Assembly (NCBI GenBank): GCA_964406005.1
Contig: CAYOPZ010000006.1
Span: 40,591 to 104,590 of the forward strand
From: CAYOPZ01 sp964406005
Lineage (GTDB): Bacteria > Bacteroidota > Bacteroidia > Bacteroidales > SM23-62
Reading direction: 5' to 3'
DNA length: 64,000 nt
In this document: one piece after another, positions 51,991 to 61,728 of the stretch
Numbering within the stretch: position 1 is the first letter of the stretch
Layout: the number at the start of each line of letters is the position of its first letter
The notes under the pieces: model-generated
Seen by the model: the letters and a program-made list of their open reading frames with translations, nothing else
The model's database searches: none
What the model was told of the DNA's origin: nothing
Position numbers and translations under genes: made by a program

Positions 51991-52011
51991 GAATTAGCCT
52001 TATCTTTAAGG

Positions 52012-52443
52012 ATGATTCGCCGCCTCATGCACAAAGCCATCCTGCTTGCCTGCCTTGTTATCTTTACGCCGTCCGTATGCGCCCAGCCGGATATGGCGGA
52101 TTCCTGCATTTACCTGGAGGCCCCGGAGTTTTACCTCGGGCTTCATTCTTCCGTAATGCCCGTATTGATCGATACAAGGTCCTGGAAGGAATTCCGCAGG
52201 GAACGGATCGAAGGGGCCGTGCTGGCAGAGGACGGGGACCGGCTTTTCGAAATATGCGATACGCTGGATCACGACCACCCCCTTTTCGTCTATTGTGAGG
52301 ATGATTACCGCAGCCCCGTGGCCTGCCGGATGCTACGGGAACGGGGATTCAGGAACGTTTACGATCTTTTAGGGGGACTGCAGGCATGGAAGAGTTACTC
52401 CTACGAGGTGGACCGGAAAAAACTGAAACGAAAAAAGAATTAG
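52012..52443 (+). CDS. exported rhodanese-domain protein
   Basis: 143 residues from ATG 52012; ATG 52027 is also possible. Signal peptide ending SVCAQ. One rhodanese domain: VLIDTRSWKEFRRERIEGAV and the active-site loop VYCEDDYRSP with the catalytic Cys, then GLQAWKS. Likely periplasmic sulfur-transfer or redox role. Its end overlaps the convergent LapA-like gene by 4 bp. Confidence 0.87.
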   Translation: MIRRLMHKAILLACLVIFTPSVCAQPDMADSCIYLEAPEFYLGLHSSVMPVLIDTRSWKEFRRERIEGAVLAEDGDRLFEICDTLDHDHPLFVYCEDDYRSPVACRMLRERGFRNVYDLLGGLQAWKSYSYEVDRKKLKRKKN

Positions 52444-52757
52444 CGGCCGACGTCCTCGAATTCGTCCCATTTACGGTGATCCTTTTCCTCGCCGGCAGAC
52501 GGTTCCACAGGTTCCGTTGCATCCGGGGATACCGGTTCGGTTTTCTCCTCCTGTTTTATTGAATCCTTTTTTCGTCCGGGAAGTGAGAAAAGGATGCCTG
52601 CAACGGCCCCGGTTGCAAAGGTCAGGATCAGGACCAGGACCATGGAAGTCCGCAGGCTCCAGAACCAGAATTTGATCTCGACCTCGACGCTGTTCTGGAG
52701 CGCAAACACAGCGATGAGCACCATGAAAACAATCAGGAAGATCAGTTTTTTCTGCAT
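52440..52757 (-). CDS. LapA/DUF1049-family membrane protein
   Basis: 105 residues from ATG 52757. Two membrane helices (about 5-20 and 37-57) flank QNSVEVEIKFWFWS, the conserved LapA segment. The acidic C-terminal tail is rich in Pro, Glu and Asp. Related proteins help lipopolysaccharide assembly control in other bacteria; function here is not shown. Confidence 0.82.
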   Translation of the reverse strand: MQKKLIFLIVFMVLIAVFALQNSVEVEIKFWFWSLRTSMVLVLILTFATGAVAGILFSLPGRKKDSIKQEEKTEPVSPDATEPVEPSAGEEKDHRKWDEFEDVGR

Positions 52758-52813
52758 GCAGCAAAGATAAAAAACTTCTGCCTGCCCGGTCGTAATGCGT
52801 GTACGCAATTGAA

Positions 52814-53506
52814 TCAGGTGAAAAACCCGCTTTTCCGGCGGTAGGATTCGAAAATAGCTTCGGCAAGGGCCAGGTCCTCTGCCGTGGTGATCTTGATGTT
52901 CTCCGGGTTCCCTTCCACCAGGGTGACCGGGAACCCGGCCGCCTCCACCACGGAAGCATCGTCGGTGAATTCCTCCGAGTACGATCCCTGGTAAGCCTTC
53001 ATCAGGATATCGTATTGAAAGACCTGTGGGGTCTGGACCAGCCGGAAGGATTCCCGGTCCACCGGACGGCTCTCCTGGCCGGTCATCTCGCGGATGGAAT
53101 CGTTGATCCCCACACAGGGAATGGCGGCGCCGTTTTTCCCGGCGGATTCAAAGCAGGCGTCGATGGTGCTTCTGTACACCAGGGGGCGGACGGCATCGTG
53201 GATGGCAACCAGGTTGCCCGGGGTTACCTGCGGGAGTGCATTTTTTACCGTATGGTAACGGGTCTCTCCGCCCGGGGTCAGCACATGAGGGATGTCGAAC
53301 CGGAATTGTTCACAGACGCTTTCCCAGTGAGAGGTAAATTGCTCGTGGATCCCAACCACGACCTGTATGTCCCGGTCATAGTAAAGGAAAAGGTCGATGG
53401 CGTGCATCAGGAGGGGCCTTTCCCGGATGTAAAAGAACTGTTTGGGCAGTTCGGGACCGAACCGCATTCCCTGTCCCCCCGCAACGATGATTACGGTTTT
53501 TTGCAT
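52814..53506 (-). CDS. ispD: 2-C-methyl-D-erythritol 4-phosphate cytidylyltransferase
   Basis: 230 residues. IspD joins CTP to methylerythritol phosphate in the non-mevalonate isoprenoid pathway. Motifs: IVAGGQGMRFGPELPKQF for CTP binding, IHDAVRPLV and RLVQTPQVFQYDIL. Length and motif spacing are normal. It lies 56 bases upstream of the LapA-like gene in the same direction. Confidence 0.95.
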   Translation of the reverse strand: MQKTVIIVAGGQGMRFGPELPKQFFYIRERPLLMHAIDLFLYYDRDIQVVVGIHEQFTSHWESVCEQFRFDIPHVLTPGGETRYHTVKNALPQVTPGNLVAIHDAVRPLVYRSTIDACFESAGKNGAAIPCVGINDSIREMTGQESRPVDRESFRLVQTPQVFQYDILMKAYQGSYSEEFTDDASVVEAAGFPVTLVEGNPENIKITTAEDLALAEAIFESYRRKSGFFT

Positions 53507-53570
53507 ATATTATAAGCGGTAAGGTGATCAGAAATTCGTCAAAAGATACGATAAATAAACGCATAACGCC

Positions 53571-54221
53571 ATGAGAAAAAGCCTTTCCTTTATCGCTGAC
53601 CTTCAGAAGAACAACAACCGGGAATGGTTCCAGGCCAACCGCAAGCGGTACGATGAAGCGCGCGGGGAATTCGTTGCATTCATCGAACTCCTGATTTCAA
53701 GGATCGCAGGGTTCGATCCGGACCTGGGACCGGTGAATGCAAAAAACACCATTTTCAGGATCAACCGCGACATTCGCTTTACTAAGGACAAGTCCCCCTA
53801 CAAGACCAATTTCGGGGCCTTCATGAAAAAAGGCGGGAAGAAATCGCCCTATGCCGGGTATTATTTTCACATCGAACCCGGGGGATCCTTTGCCGCCGGA
53901 GGCATTTACCACCCCGAGAACGATGTCCTGAAAAAGGTGCGCAGCGAGATTTTTGAAAACCCGGAAGAGTTCCTGCAGATCGTTATGGAAAAGTCTTTCC
54001 GTGAATACCTTGGCGAGTTCTACGATCACCAGCTCAAGACGGCCCCGCAGGGTTATCCTAAAGACTTTGAACACATGGACCTGCTGAAATACAAGAGCTA
54101 CATTGTTTCGAGGGGTTTCGATGACGCACTGGTCACCGGGGAGGGCCTGCTCGAGGAGACCCTGAAAGCCTTCCGGATGATGCATCCCCTGATCCGGTTC
54201 ATCAATTATGCGCTGGAATGA
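53571..54221 (+). CDS. DUF2461 (TIGR02453) family protein
   Basis: 216 residues. The family pattern is clear: FIADLQKNNNREWFQANRKR at the start, FRINRDIRFTKDKSPYKTNF and YYFHIEPGGSFAAGGIYHPE in the middle. Function of the family is unknown. It is divergent from ispD. Confidence 0.92.
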   Translation: MRKSLSFIADLQKNNNREWFQANRKRYDEARGEFVAFIELLISRIAGFDPDLGPVNAKNTIFRINRDIRFTKDKSPYKTNFGAFMKKGGKKSPYAGYYFHIEPGGSFAAGGIYHPENDVLKKVRSEIFENPEEFLQIVMEKSFREYLGEFYDHQLKTAPQGYPKDFEHMDLLKYKSYIVSRGFDDALVTGEGLLEETLKAFRMMHPLIRFINYALE

Positions 54222-54346
54222 TGCCCCTTCATGGGATCAGACGTTCCACGGTCCGGGCCGAAGCCGATAACCACATCCAACTTGTTCAAACCGGATGCTT
54301 GATCCAACAGAAATTGATATTTTTAGGCCGTAATTAACCGATCCCC

Positions 54347-55057
54347 GTGTTGGAATTCCCGCATACCGATCCGAACCTGACAAGCGGCATCCTTTCGATC
54401 GCAGCCACCATACTGGCCTACCTGGTATGCCATTTTGCGAGAGATCACGGATGGTTTGGCAATCGCGCGTCCGTACTCGGTGTGCTTTACCGGCGCCTTT
54501 TGGGAACCCTGGTTTTCGGACTGACCCCCTTTTTGGTCATCGTACTGGTGTTCCGCCGGTCCGTCGAGGATTACGGATTTGCATCCGGATCCTTTGGCAG
54601 GAGCGTTCTCTGGTGGATCCCGATGGCCGCCGTCCTGGTTTTTATCATGTATTTCTGGTCCCGCACCGAAAAAAACCTTGAAATGTACCCCCAGATGAGG
54701 GTGGGCAGGTGGACCCCGGGACTCATGGCCCTGTCCGCCCTGAGCTGGATCACCTACTTGCTGGGATACGAATTCCTTTTCAGGGGATTCCTTCTGTTTG
54801 CATGCCTGGAATCTTTCGGGTACTGGCCCGCCGTCATCCTGAACCTTTGCCTTTATTCCCTGGCACACCTCCGGAAGGGCAGCGGCGAACTGATCGGTTC
54901 CCTTGTATTCGGGTTCCTGCTCTGCACCGTGACCCTGCACCTGGGATCTGCCTGGTTTGCCGTCCTGGCGCACATTACCATGGCCCTTTCGAACGAGTGG
55001 TTTTCACTGCAGAGGCATCCCGGTATGCAGCTGGAGATAAGCAGAAGTGAAAGATGA
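54347..55057 (+). CDS. CPBP-family intramembrane protease-like protein
   Basis: 236 residues from GTG 54347. Several membrane helices. The first CPBP motif EExxxR appears as YEFLFRG, so the first Glu is Tyr; the later His motifs LYSLAHLRKG and LAHITMALSNE are present. The loss of one Glu leaves activity uncertain. Its stop overlaps the epimerase start by 4 bp. Confidence 0.8.
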   Translation: MLEFPHTDPNLTSGILSIAATILAYLVCHFARDHGWFGNRASVLGVLYRRLLGTLVFGLTPFLVIVLVFRRSVEDYGFASGSFGRSVLWWIPMAAVLVFIMYFWSRTEKNLEMYPQMRVGRWTPGLMALSALSWITYLLGYEFLFRGFLLFACLESFGYWPAVILNLCLYSLAHLRKGSGELIGSLVFGFLLCTVTLHLGSAWFAVLAHITMALSNEWFSLQRHPGMQLEISRSER

Positions 55058-56046
55058 ACTCCATCCTGGTTACCGGCGCTACGGGTTTTCTCGGACGAAG
55101 GCTGGTCCACCGGCTGGCTACCGAGGGGTACAGGGTGCATGCCATGTACCGGTCGGAGGAAAGGATCCGCGGGTGGGAACACCCAAACATGCGCTTTGTC
55201 CGGGCGACCATCGGGGATCTGGAAAGCATTGAAAGAGCCATGGAGGGATGCAGCCGGGTTTACCACCTGGCTGCCTATGCCAGGGCTTGGAACCGGAACC
55301 CCAGGGTATATTACGATGAAAACGTCCGGGGAACGGTCAACCTTCTGGAATCGGCCCGCAGGCAAGGTGTGGAAAAGCTCGTTTTCACCTCGACGGCAGG
55401 CGTCCTGGGACCGTCGAACGGTTCCGTTAACACCGAGGATAAAAAATTCCGCGGGAAGCTGTTCACCCATTACGACCGTTCAAAAGCCATGGCAGAGCAG
55501 AAGGTGCTGGAATATGTGGAAAGGGGACTCCCGGGCCTTATCGTAAGCCCCACCCGGATCTACGGTCCCGGCGAGCTCGGTCAGAGCAATTCCCTGACCC
55601 AAGTCATCAAGCGTTACCTGGAGGGCCGGTGGAGGCTGATGCCGGGCGACGGATCCAGCATCGGGAATTACGTGTACATAGACGATGCGGTGGACTGCCT
55701 TATGCTGGCCATGGAAAAGGGGAAGCCCGGGGAACTTTACCTGGCCGGAGGCGAGAACCTCTCCTTCAACGAGATGTTCGAAATCCTTGCCAGGACTTCG
55801 GGGATCAGGCGCAAAATTTATAAATTACCCCTTGGCGCCATAATGATGGCTGCCAGAGCAATCATGCCTGCAGCCTATTTGACAGGCCGGACTCCTCCCT
55901 TCACACCGTCCTTTGTGAGGCGCAACCGGTGCAACTGGTCCGTCTCCGTTGAGAAGGCCCGCAGGGAACTGGGTTACAGGCCGATGTCATTTGAGGAGGG
56001 ATTGAAAAAAACCATCGAATGGATCCGCAGTGTAAATACACCCTGA
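55054..56046 (+). CDS. NAD(P)-dependent epimerase/dehydratase-like SDR
   Basis: 330 residues, extended SDR. NAD(P)-binding TGATGFLGRRLVHRL at the N terminus and the active-site YDRSK at about residue 146. Similar to dihydroflavonol-reductase or 3-beta-hydroxysteroid-dehydrogenase-like proteins. In a three-gene operon with the CPBP protein and a second SDR; the substrate is unknown. Confidence 0.9.
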   Translation: MNSILVTGATGFLGRRLVHRLATEGYRVHAMYRSEERIRGWEHPNMRFVRATIGDLESIERAMEGCSRVYHLAAYARAWNRNPRVYYDENVRGTVNLLESARRQGVEKLVFTSTAGVLGPSNGSVNTEDKKFRGKLFTHYDRSKAMAEQKVLEYVERGLPGLIVSPTRIYGPGELGQSNSLTQVIKRYLEGRWRLMPGDGSSIGNYVYIDDAVDCLMLAMEKGKPGELYLAGGENLSFNEMFEILARTSGIRRKIYKLPLGAIMMAARAIMPAAYLTGRTPPFTPSFVRRNRCNWSVSVEKARRELGYRPMSFEEGLKKTIEWIRSVNTP

Positions 56047-56816
56047 TAACCGGGGGAAGCCTGGGGATCGGAAAGGCCCTTGCCAGGGAATGCGCATCCC
56101 GGGGCATGAACCTGCTCCTGGTGGCCAGGAACCGGGCCGATCTGGAATCCACCGCAGAAGAGATCCGCAGGGAATTTTCCGTACGGGTGGGTATCTATAG
56201 GGCCGACCTTCGGGAAACGCATGCCCCGAGACAGATCTGGAAATGGTGCATCGGGAAAGGATACCGGGTAAATGTCCTGATCAACAATGTCGGGATGGCC
56301 GGAACGGCCGTTTTCGGAGAGTCCAGTCCCGGATACAGCGAAGAACGCATCCTGGTCAACATCCATGCCCTGGTATTATTGACCCGGCTATTCCTTCCGG
56401 AATTGAAATCCCATCCGAGGGCATACATTCTCAATACGGGAAGCCTGTCGGCCTACTACCCCATCCCCTATAAAAGCGTTTATGCTGCCTCCAAGGCCTT
56501 CGTGCTCAGTTTCAGCAGGGCCCTGCGGATGGAATTGCGCGGCAGCCCGGTGAGCCTTACCCTGGTGAATCCCAACGGTGTCATCACCAACACGGGAACG
56601 ATAGAGCGGATCAATGCCCACTCGGGACTGGCAAAAAGGCTGTTCATCATGGAGGCGGAACGGATCGCCAGGATCTCCATCGACGGCATGCTGAAAGGCA
56701 GGCCGGTTGTGGTTCCGGGCATTATGAACCGGCTCCTGGTACTCGTATCTCGCATCCTGCCCGGAGGCTTCCGGGATGCACGGATGGCCCGCATCATGAA
56801 AAGGGAACTGGAATAA
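56019..56816 (+). CDS. short-chain dehydrogenase
   Basis: 265 residues, classical SDR. TGGSLGIGKALAREC binds the cofactor; NNVGMAG, the active-site Ser in NTGSLSAY and YAASK follow. Its start lies 28 bp inside the previous gene. The C-terminal region has a hydrophobic stretch that could attach it to the membrane. Likely acts with the neighbouring epimerase. Confidence 0.9.
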   Translation: MDPQCKYTLITGGSLGIGKALARECASRGMNLLLVARNRADLESTAEEIRREFSVRVGIYRADLRETHAPRQIWKWCIGKGYRVNVLINNVGMAGTAVFGESSPGYSEERILVNIHALVLLTRLFLPELKSHPRAYILNTGSLSAYYPIPYKSVYAASKAFVLSFSRALRMELRGSPVSLTLVNPNGVITNTGTIERINAHSGLAKRLFIMEAERIARISIDGMLKGRPVVVPGIMNRLLVLVSRILPGGFRDARMARIMKRELE

Positions 56817-56869
56817 GACGGAAAGGCCGGCCCCGGATCGAAAAGACCGCAGGTGGTTTGATCACTCGA

Positions 56870-57724
56870 TCAACCCCCGAAGGTGCTGAATCCGGTTGCA
56901 ATATGCGTTTCGCGGTTCGAAAGGGTCAGCACCGGGATGGTGGCCCGGTTCAGCAGCTGGTGCGTAAGGCTGCCCATGAAGGTAAGGCTTTTAGACTGTT
57001 CCTTCATGATGGTGATCAGGTCCGCATCAACCGAATCGGCATATACCACCACCAGGTCTATGATGTTTTCCCCGTAAAATGATTTCTGCCTGTGCCGGAT
57101 GTCCTTTGCTTTCAAGTACCCGGACGCCTGCTTGGCATAGGCCTTCAGCCGGTCCGTAATCCGTTTCCCCTTGGAATTGCTGACGGTGATGATGTGCACT
57201 TCCGCATCGAACAGCTTGGCAAGGCCCGCGGTGAAGGGAACCTTCTGGCGGGTGTCAATGGTAACGTCAATGGGCATGACGATGTTGTTGACCTTAGCAG
57301 GTATGTGCCCGGTCCGTGTGGTCAGCACCGGTTTTTCGGTGGCCGAGATGATCTTGAAAGCGTTGCTGCCCATAAAAAATTCCTCGAACCCGGAAGCCCC
57401 GTGTGTGGATGCCGCCACAATGGACTCGGAATACGACTCGACCTGAGCAACGATCTCTTTGTAGATCTTTCCGGACTTGATGATATACTTGAGGGCTGAA
57501 TTGTTTTTGAGTTTCGGCTCGTACTGGGCGATCAGTTTCTTGAACTTATTGTTGGCCCATTCCTTTTCCTCCTCGAAATGCCCCGGACTGTTGTAGTCTG
57601 AACTTTTCTTCTGAACGTACACCAGCTGGATGTTCGTTTTTTGCCTGTTCGAGAAGAGCAGGGCAAGGTCAATTCCCTTCAGGGAATCTTCAGAAAAATC
57701 AACGGGGACGACGATGTTATTCAT
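56870..57724 (-). CDS. universal stress protein with two UspA domains
   Basis: 284 residues in two UspA repeats (about 1-140 and 145-284). The first carries the ATP-loop-like HGASGFEEFFMGSNAFKI; the second ends FMGSLTHQLLNRATIPVLTL, a less complete form. Cytoplasmic stress response; convergent with the SDR gene. Confidence 0.92.
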   Translation of the reverse strand: MNNIVVPVDFSEDSLKGIDLALLFSNRQKTNIQLVYVQKKSSDYNSPGHFEEEKEWANNKFKKLIAQYEPKLKNNSALKYIIKSGKIYKEIVAQVESYSESIVAASTHGASGFEEFFMGSNAFKIISATEKPVLTTRTGHIPAKVNNIVMPIDVTIDTRQKVPFTAGLAKLFDAEVHIITVSNSKGKRITDRLKAYAKQASGYLKAKDIRHRQKSFYGENIIDLVVVYADSVDADLITIMKEQSKSLTFMGSLTHQLLNRATIPVLTLSNRETHIATGFSTFGG

Positions 57725-57842
57725 GGTGCAGTTTGTTGATGACTTAGCTAATTTAGTAAAATATTTCCTACAACGGAGAAACCCGTGAGGCCGGTTTTTT
57801 AGTACTTTTGTTCCCCGGCTTTATTTAAATACAGCCCATCCG

Positions 57843-58805
57843 ATGAAAAAAGCAGTTGCGGGAATCGACCTCGGCGGAACCTTCACCAAGTTCGGCATTG
57901 TTGACAGGGACGGGAAGGTCTGCGCCTCCGGGTCCATTTCCACGAGTACCCATCCGGAAATCGGGGGGTATCTCGACGAGCTTTCGGAGGCCATCCGGGG
58001 ATTGCTGGACGGATCCAAGGAAAAGCTTGTACTCCAGGGTATAGGGGTCGGTGCGCCCAATGCCAATTATTACAGCGGGGCGATTGAATTCGCTCCCAAC
58101 CTGAACTGGCGCGGTGTAGTGCCCCTGGCCAGCCTGCTGGCATCCCGGTTCGGGGGAATTCCCGTAGCCATCACCAACGATGCCAACGCTGCGGCCATGG
58201 GTGAAATGATGTACGGTGGAGCCCGGAACATGAAAAATTTCATCGTGATCACGCTGGGTACGGGACTGGGCAGCGGGATCGTAGTCGACGGACGGGTGGT
58301 ATACGGGAACGATGGCTTTGCCGGGGAACTGGGACATGTGAACGTCCGCGACGACGGAAGGCATTGCGGTTGCGGCCGGAAAGGATGCCTGGAGACCTAT
58401 GTTTCCGCAACCGGCATAAAACGAACGGTATATGAACTGCTGGCCAGGCATACCGATGAAAGCGAACTTCGGAAGATCCCTTTTGACCAATTGAGCGCCA
58501 GGGCCATTTCAGAGGCGGCGGACCGGGGAGACCGGATCGCCATGAAATCCTTTGAGATGACCGGCAAGATACTGGGTAAAAGCCTTGCCGATGTCGTGGC
58601 CCTTTTCAGTCCCCAGGCCATTTTCATGCTCGGGGGACTGGCCAATGCCGGCGACCATATTTTCAAACCGGCAAAGGAATACATGGAAAAGAACCTGCTC
58701 CCCATTTTCCGGAATAAGGTGGAGCTCCTTCCCTCGGGACTGGGAGAAAACAACGCAGCCGTGCTCGGGGCTGCCGGTCTCATCTGGAAGGAGATCACGG
58801 GTTGA
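57843..58805 (+). CDS. ROK-family sugar kinase (glucokinase-like)
   Basis: 320 residues. Phosphate-binding GIDLGGTFTKFGIVD, second motif GTGLGSGIVVDG and the ROK zinc signature GHVNVRDDGRHCGCGRKGCLE. Catalyses ATP-dependent phosphorylation of glucose or a related sugar. Its end overlaps the convergent Big_5 gene by 11 bp. Confidence 0.94.
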   Translation: MKKAVAGIDLGGTFTKFGIVDRDGKVCASGSISTSTHPEIGGYLDELSEAIRGLLDGSKEKLVLQGIGVGAPNANYYSGAIEFAPNLNWRGVVPLASLLASRFGGIPVAITNDANAAAMGEMMYGGARNMKNFIVITLGTGLGSGIVVDGRVVYGNDGFAGELGHVNVRDDGRHCGCGRKGCLETYVSATGIKRTVYELLARHTDESELRKIPFDQLSARAISEAADRGDRIAMKSFEMTGKILGKSLADVVALFSPQAIFMLGGLANAGDHIFKPAKEYMEKNLLPIFRNKVELLPSGLGENNAAVLGAAGLIWKEITG

Positions 58806-60858
58806 TTCTCCGGCCGCCGGGCGGAATCTCTTCCGGCTCAGGATCATCGGGGTTTCCGGACGGATTGGATCCGGACCCTTCTTCAAACGGTTCAATCCCC
58901 TCCCGGTTTTCATTCGGATCGGGTTCCGGCAGATCCGGCACCTTGAGTTCCCAGTTGACCTCCATATCGAAGTTCGAACGCACGCTGATGGCTTCCGGGT
59001 AAAATTCAACCGCCTCGGGCTGCCGGTGTTCAAGGTATTCCCCGGTATCCCATTTACCGTTTGCGTTTGCATCGTGGATCAGCTTCAGGGTAAACGTGGA
59101 AGGGGGCACATGCCGAAATTCGACCAGCCCGTCTTCGCCGGTGAATTTTATGAATGCCGGTTTACCCTTGTTGTCCAGCGCCTGGATGATTACCGGTCCC
59201 CTGACCCCGGACAACTGCAGGAGGATCCTTCCGTAATATTCGGGGTTGCGAACCTTGAACCTGCGGGTAATGGTATCGTGCCCCAGCCCGTATATGTCGG
59301 TGAATGCGCCCGGAAAAACATTCAGTGTATAATTGGTTTCCAATTCCCAGTCCGCATACAATAGATACCTGCGTATTCGGTTGCTGTCGTGCACGATCCG
59401 GAAGGGGGTTTCCACATCCAGGGTGTCCTGCCTTCTCAGCAAGGAGATTTTTGCGGTATCCGTCTCAGCGATGGGATGCCCTGCCTCGATGAACAGCGGC
59501 AGATGAAGGTCCTGCTCACTGCCCCCCCCCAGGGTCAGGGTCAGGGCGAGCATTTCTTTTTGCTCCGTTTCCTCGCTTTGCTGCCTTCTCCTGCGGGCTG
59601 TGGAAGATTTGCGGGATTCCCGGTAATTGAACCTCAGGGTATCGTAGAAAGGGACATAGTTCAGCAGGGAATCCGTCACGGGATAGGTAGCCAGCACCGT
59701 AAGGCTGTCCCTCAGGTAAATCAGCGAATCGGTTAGCCAGTAATCGAAGGTGTCGTTCATGACATGCTCCTCGAGCATGTACCAGTCCCCCTCCACCCCG
59801 AAATCGTAAGGTTCCAGGATCACCGTATCGGTCACCCTGCGGTTGAAACGCATTGTAAACCGGCGGCGGTCTTTGCGGGAATGCTCGATGAGGTACTGGG
59901 GTTTCTTATCCTCCTGGAACAGGAAGATATCCACAAAAACGCCCCAGGGAGCCAGATCGGCCAGGGTCAGGGAATCGCCTTCCATCGTGAGCGAATCCAC
60001 GGGTTCTGCCGTCAGCGAGTCCGGCAGGATGAATTCCGTGCTGTCCTCCGTTTCAAGGATGACTGAATCCACGGGCTCCGCCGTCAGCGAGTCCGGCAGG
60101 ATAAGTCCCGTGCTGTCGCTTCCGGTCGGCACAGTCTCTTTCCCTTCACCCAGGAGCAATTCAAACAGGGAAGGGTCCAGGACCAGGGCCGAGTCCAGGA
60201 AGCCGATGTACTCCTCGGGCACGTCGTACTTGTAATTCCGGTTCATGTCCTGAAGGGCAAAAAGCCGGTAGGTTGCAGGCCTTACGTTGTTGATCAGGAA
60301 ATTGCCATTGGCATCCGCTTTGCCCACGTAATCCGGTATTTCCAACAGTGGAGCGGAATCGCTGAGGTTCGTGTACAGCATCACGAATATCTTTTCATTG
60401 TGGGGCTTCAGGTCGAATGCCTGCAGGACGGTGCCCAGTACGGCAAGCGAATCCAGATATCCGCCCGTGGAAAAAACGAATTCGTAGTTGCTCAGGATGT
60501 TTCCCTCGTTTAGGTCCTTGATCGATTCGCCGAAGCTGAAGGTATAGGTAGTGCTGTCGTGCAGATCTTCGTCCCATTCGATCACCAGGGTTTTCCCACG
60601 GAGCCTTATCTCGGGCCGTTCCTCGAGGGGTGGGGAAACCACCATCTCCTGGCCGATGTCCTGGGTAGTTATGAATTCATCGAAGGAAACCTCGAACTCG
60701 TTTCCCTCGTAGTTGACCGAGTGGTTCAGGGGTTTGGTCTTTTTTATACGGGGCGGATCCTCGTCCCTGGGTCCTCCGCTGGGCGAACCGATCTTTGCAC
60801 AATCGGCGATAAGAAGCAGAACGATAACCGGGATCAGGATGTGGAATAATCGCTTCAA
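58795..60858 (-). CDS. Big_5-type lipoprotein
   Basis: 687 residues. Lipoprotein signal with lipobox in LLLIADCAKIG. PSGGPRDEDPPRI and the Ig-like Big_5 (SbsA-like) domain up to about residue 130 (FEVSFDEFITTQD, TYTFSFGESIKDL) are the usual opening of this Bacteroidetes family. A Ser/Pro/Asp-rich linker near 250-300 contains a repeated unit, and the C terminus (about 560-687) has a carboxypeptidase-like beta fold and a Pro/Glu-rich end. Function unknown. Confidence 0.88.
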   Translation of the reverse strand: MKRLFHILIPVIVLLLIADCAKIGSPSGGPRDEDPPRIKKTKPLNHSVNYEGNEFEVSFDEFITTQDIGQEMVVSPPLEERPEIRLRGKTLVIEWDEDLHDSTTYTFSFGESIKDLNEGNILSNYEFVFSTGGYLDSLAVLGTVLQAFDLKPHNEKIFVMLYTNLSDSAPLLEIPDYVGKADANGNFLINNVRPATYRLFALQDMNRNYKYDVPEEYIGFLDSALVLDPSLFELLLGEGKETVPTGSDSTGLILPDSLTAEPVDSVILETEDSTEFILPDSLTAEPVDSLTMEGDSLTLADLAPWGVFVDIFLFQEDKKPQYLIEHSRKDRRRFTMRFNRRVTDTVILEPYDFGVEGDWYMLEEHVMNDTFDYWLTDSLIYLRDSLTVLATYPVTDSLLNYVPFYDTLRFNYRESRKSSTARRRRQQSEETEQKEMLALTLTLGGGSEQDLHLPLFIEAGHPIAETDTAKISLLRRQDTLDVETPFRIVHDSNRIRRYLLYADWELETNYTLNVFPGAFTDIYGLGHDTITRRFKVRNPEYYGRILLQLSGVRGPVIIQALDNKGKPAFIKFTGEDGLVEFRHVPPSTFTLKLIHDANANGKWDTGEYLEHRQPEAVEFYPEAISVRSNFDMEVNWELKVPDLPEPDPNENREGIEPFEEGSGSNPSGNPDDPEPEEIPPGGRRINP
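59995..60119. repeat. two-copy tandem repeat inside the Big_5 lipoprotein gene
   Basis: A 72-bp unit begins at 59995 and again at 60067 and encodes the repeated segment ILPDSLTAEPVDS. The copies differ at several third positions, so the duplication is not recent. Confidence 0.75.
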
Positions 60859-60937
60859 GGTTGATTATTTTTAGCGTCTATGGAGGCTTTCCCGGGTCAA
60901 ATTTATACTTTTACCAACTATAAATAAACGAACGATC

Positions 60938-61726
60938 ATGATTTTTGGTGCTGTAAACTGGGATATGAATCCGGAGATTTTCCGGATCGGCAATTTCGCC
61001 GTTCGCTGGTATGGACTGCTTTTTGCCTCCGGTTTTTTCTTTGGTTACCTGATTTTCGTAAGATTCTTTAAGAAGGAAGGATTGCCGCTTGACCTGCTGG
61101 ACAAGCTGACGATATACATGGCCCTGGGAACCGTCGTCGGAGCCCGCCTGGGGCACTGTCTTTTCTACGAACCGGAGTATTACCTGAGCAACCCGGTGGA
61201 GATCCTGAAGATCTGGAGGGGGGGACTTGCCAGCCACGGGGCGGCCATCGGCATACTGATAGCGCTCTGGCTGTTTGTGCGCAAATACAAAAAACCCTTT
61301 ATCTGGATCCTGGACCGGATCGTGATCGTCGTTGCGCTGGGGGGCGCATTCATACGCCTTGGCAATCTGATGAACTCCGAGATTTACGGAGTGGAAACAT
61401 CCCTTCCCTGGGGATTTATATTCATCCGTAACCTGGAGGTGGTCCCCAAGCACCCGACCCAGATCTACGAGTCATTGACCTATTTCCTGGTTTTCCTGCT
61501 GTTGCTCTTGCTTTATTACAGGAACGATGGGAAACCGCGACCGGGAATGCTTTTCGGACTTTTCCTGATCCTGGTTTTCGGAATGCGTTTCCTGATCGAA
61601 TTCATCAAGGAGGACCAGGTTGCCTTTGAGGCGGGCATGGCCCTGAACATGGGCCAGTTGCTGAGCATACCCTTTGCCCTACTGGGCGCAGGGATCCTGG
61701 TATGGTCGCTTCGGAAATCCCCCTGA
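60938..61726 (+). CDS. lgt: prolipoprotein diacylglyceryl transferase
   Basis: 262 residues with seven membrane helices. Transfers diacylglycerol to the lipobox Cys of prolipoproteins. Signature segments: RWYGLLFASGF, GGLASHGAAIGI (the usual HGG region with His kept) and GGAFIRLGNLMNSEIYG with the essential Arg. Lipoproteins encoded here (39011, 58795) would be substrates. Confidence 0.95.
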   Translation: MIFGAVNWDMNPEIFRIGNFAVRWYGLLFASGFFFGYLIFVRFFKKEGLPLDLLDKLTIYMALGTVVGARLGHCLFYEPEYYLSNPVEILKIWRGGLASHGAAIGILIALWLFVRKYKKPFIWILDRIVIVVALGGAFIRLGNLMNSEIYGVETSLPWGFIFIRNLEVVPKHPTQIYESLTYFLVFLLLLLLYYRNDGKPRPGMLFGLFLILVFGMRFLIEFIKEDQVAFEAGMALNMGQLLSIPFALLGAGILVWSLRKSP

Positions 61727-61728
61727 GT

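Noticed and set aside
56840..56875. GATC-centred hairpin between the SDR and universal stress genes as a terminator
   Set aside because: The stem is short and imperfect and no T run follows on either strand.
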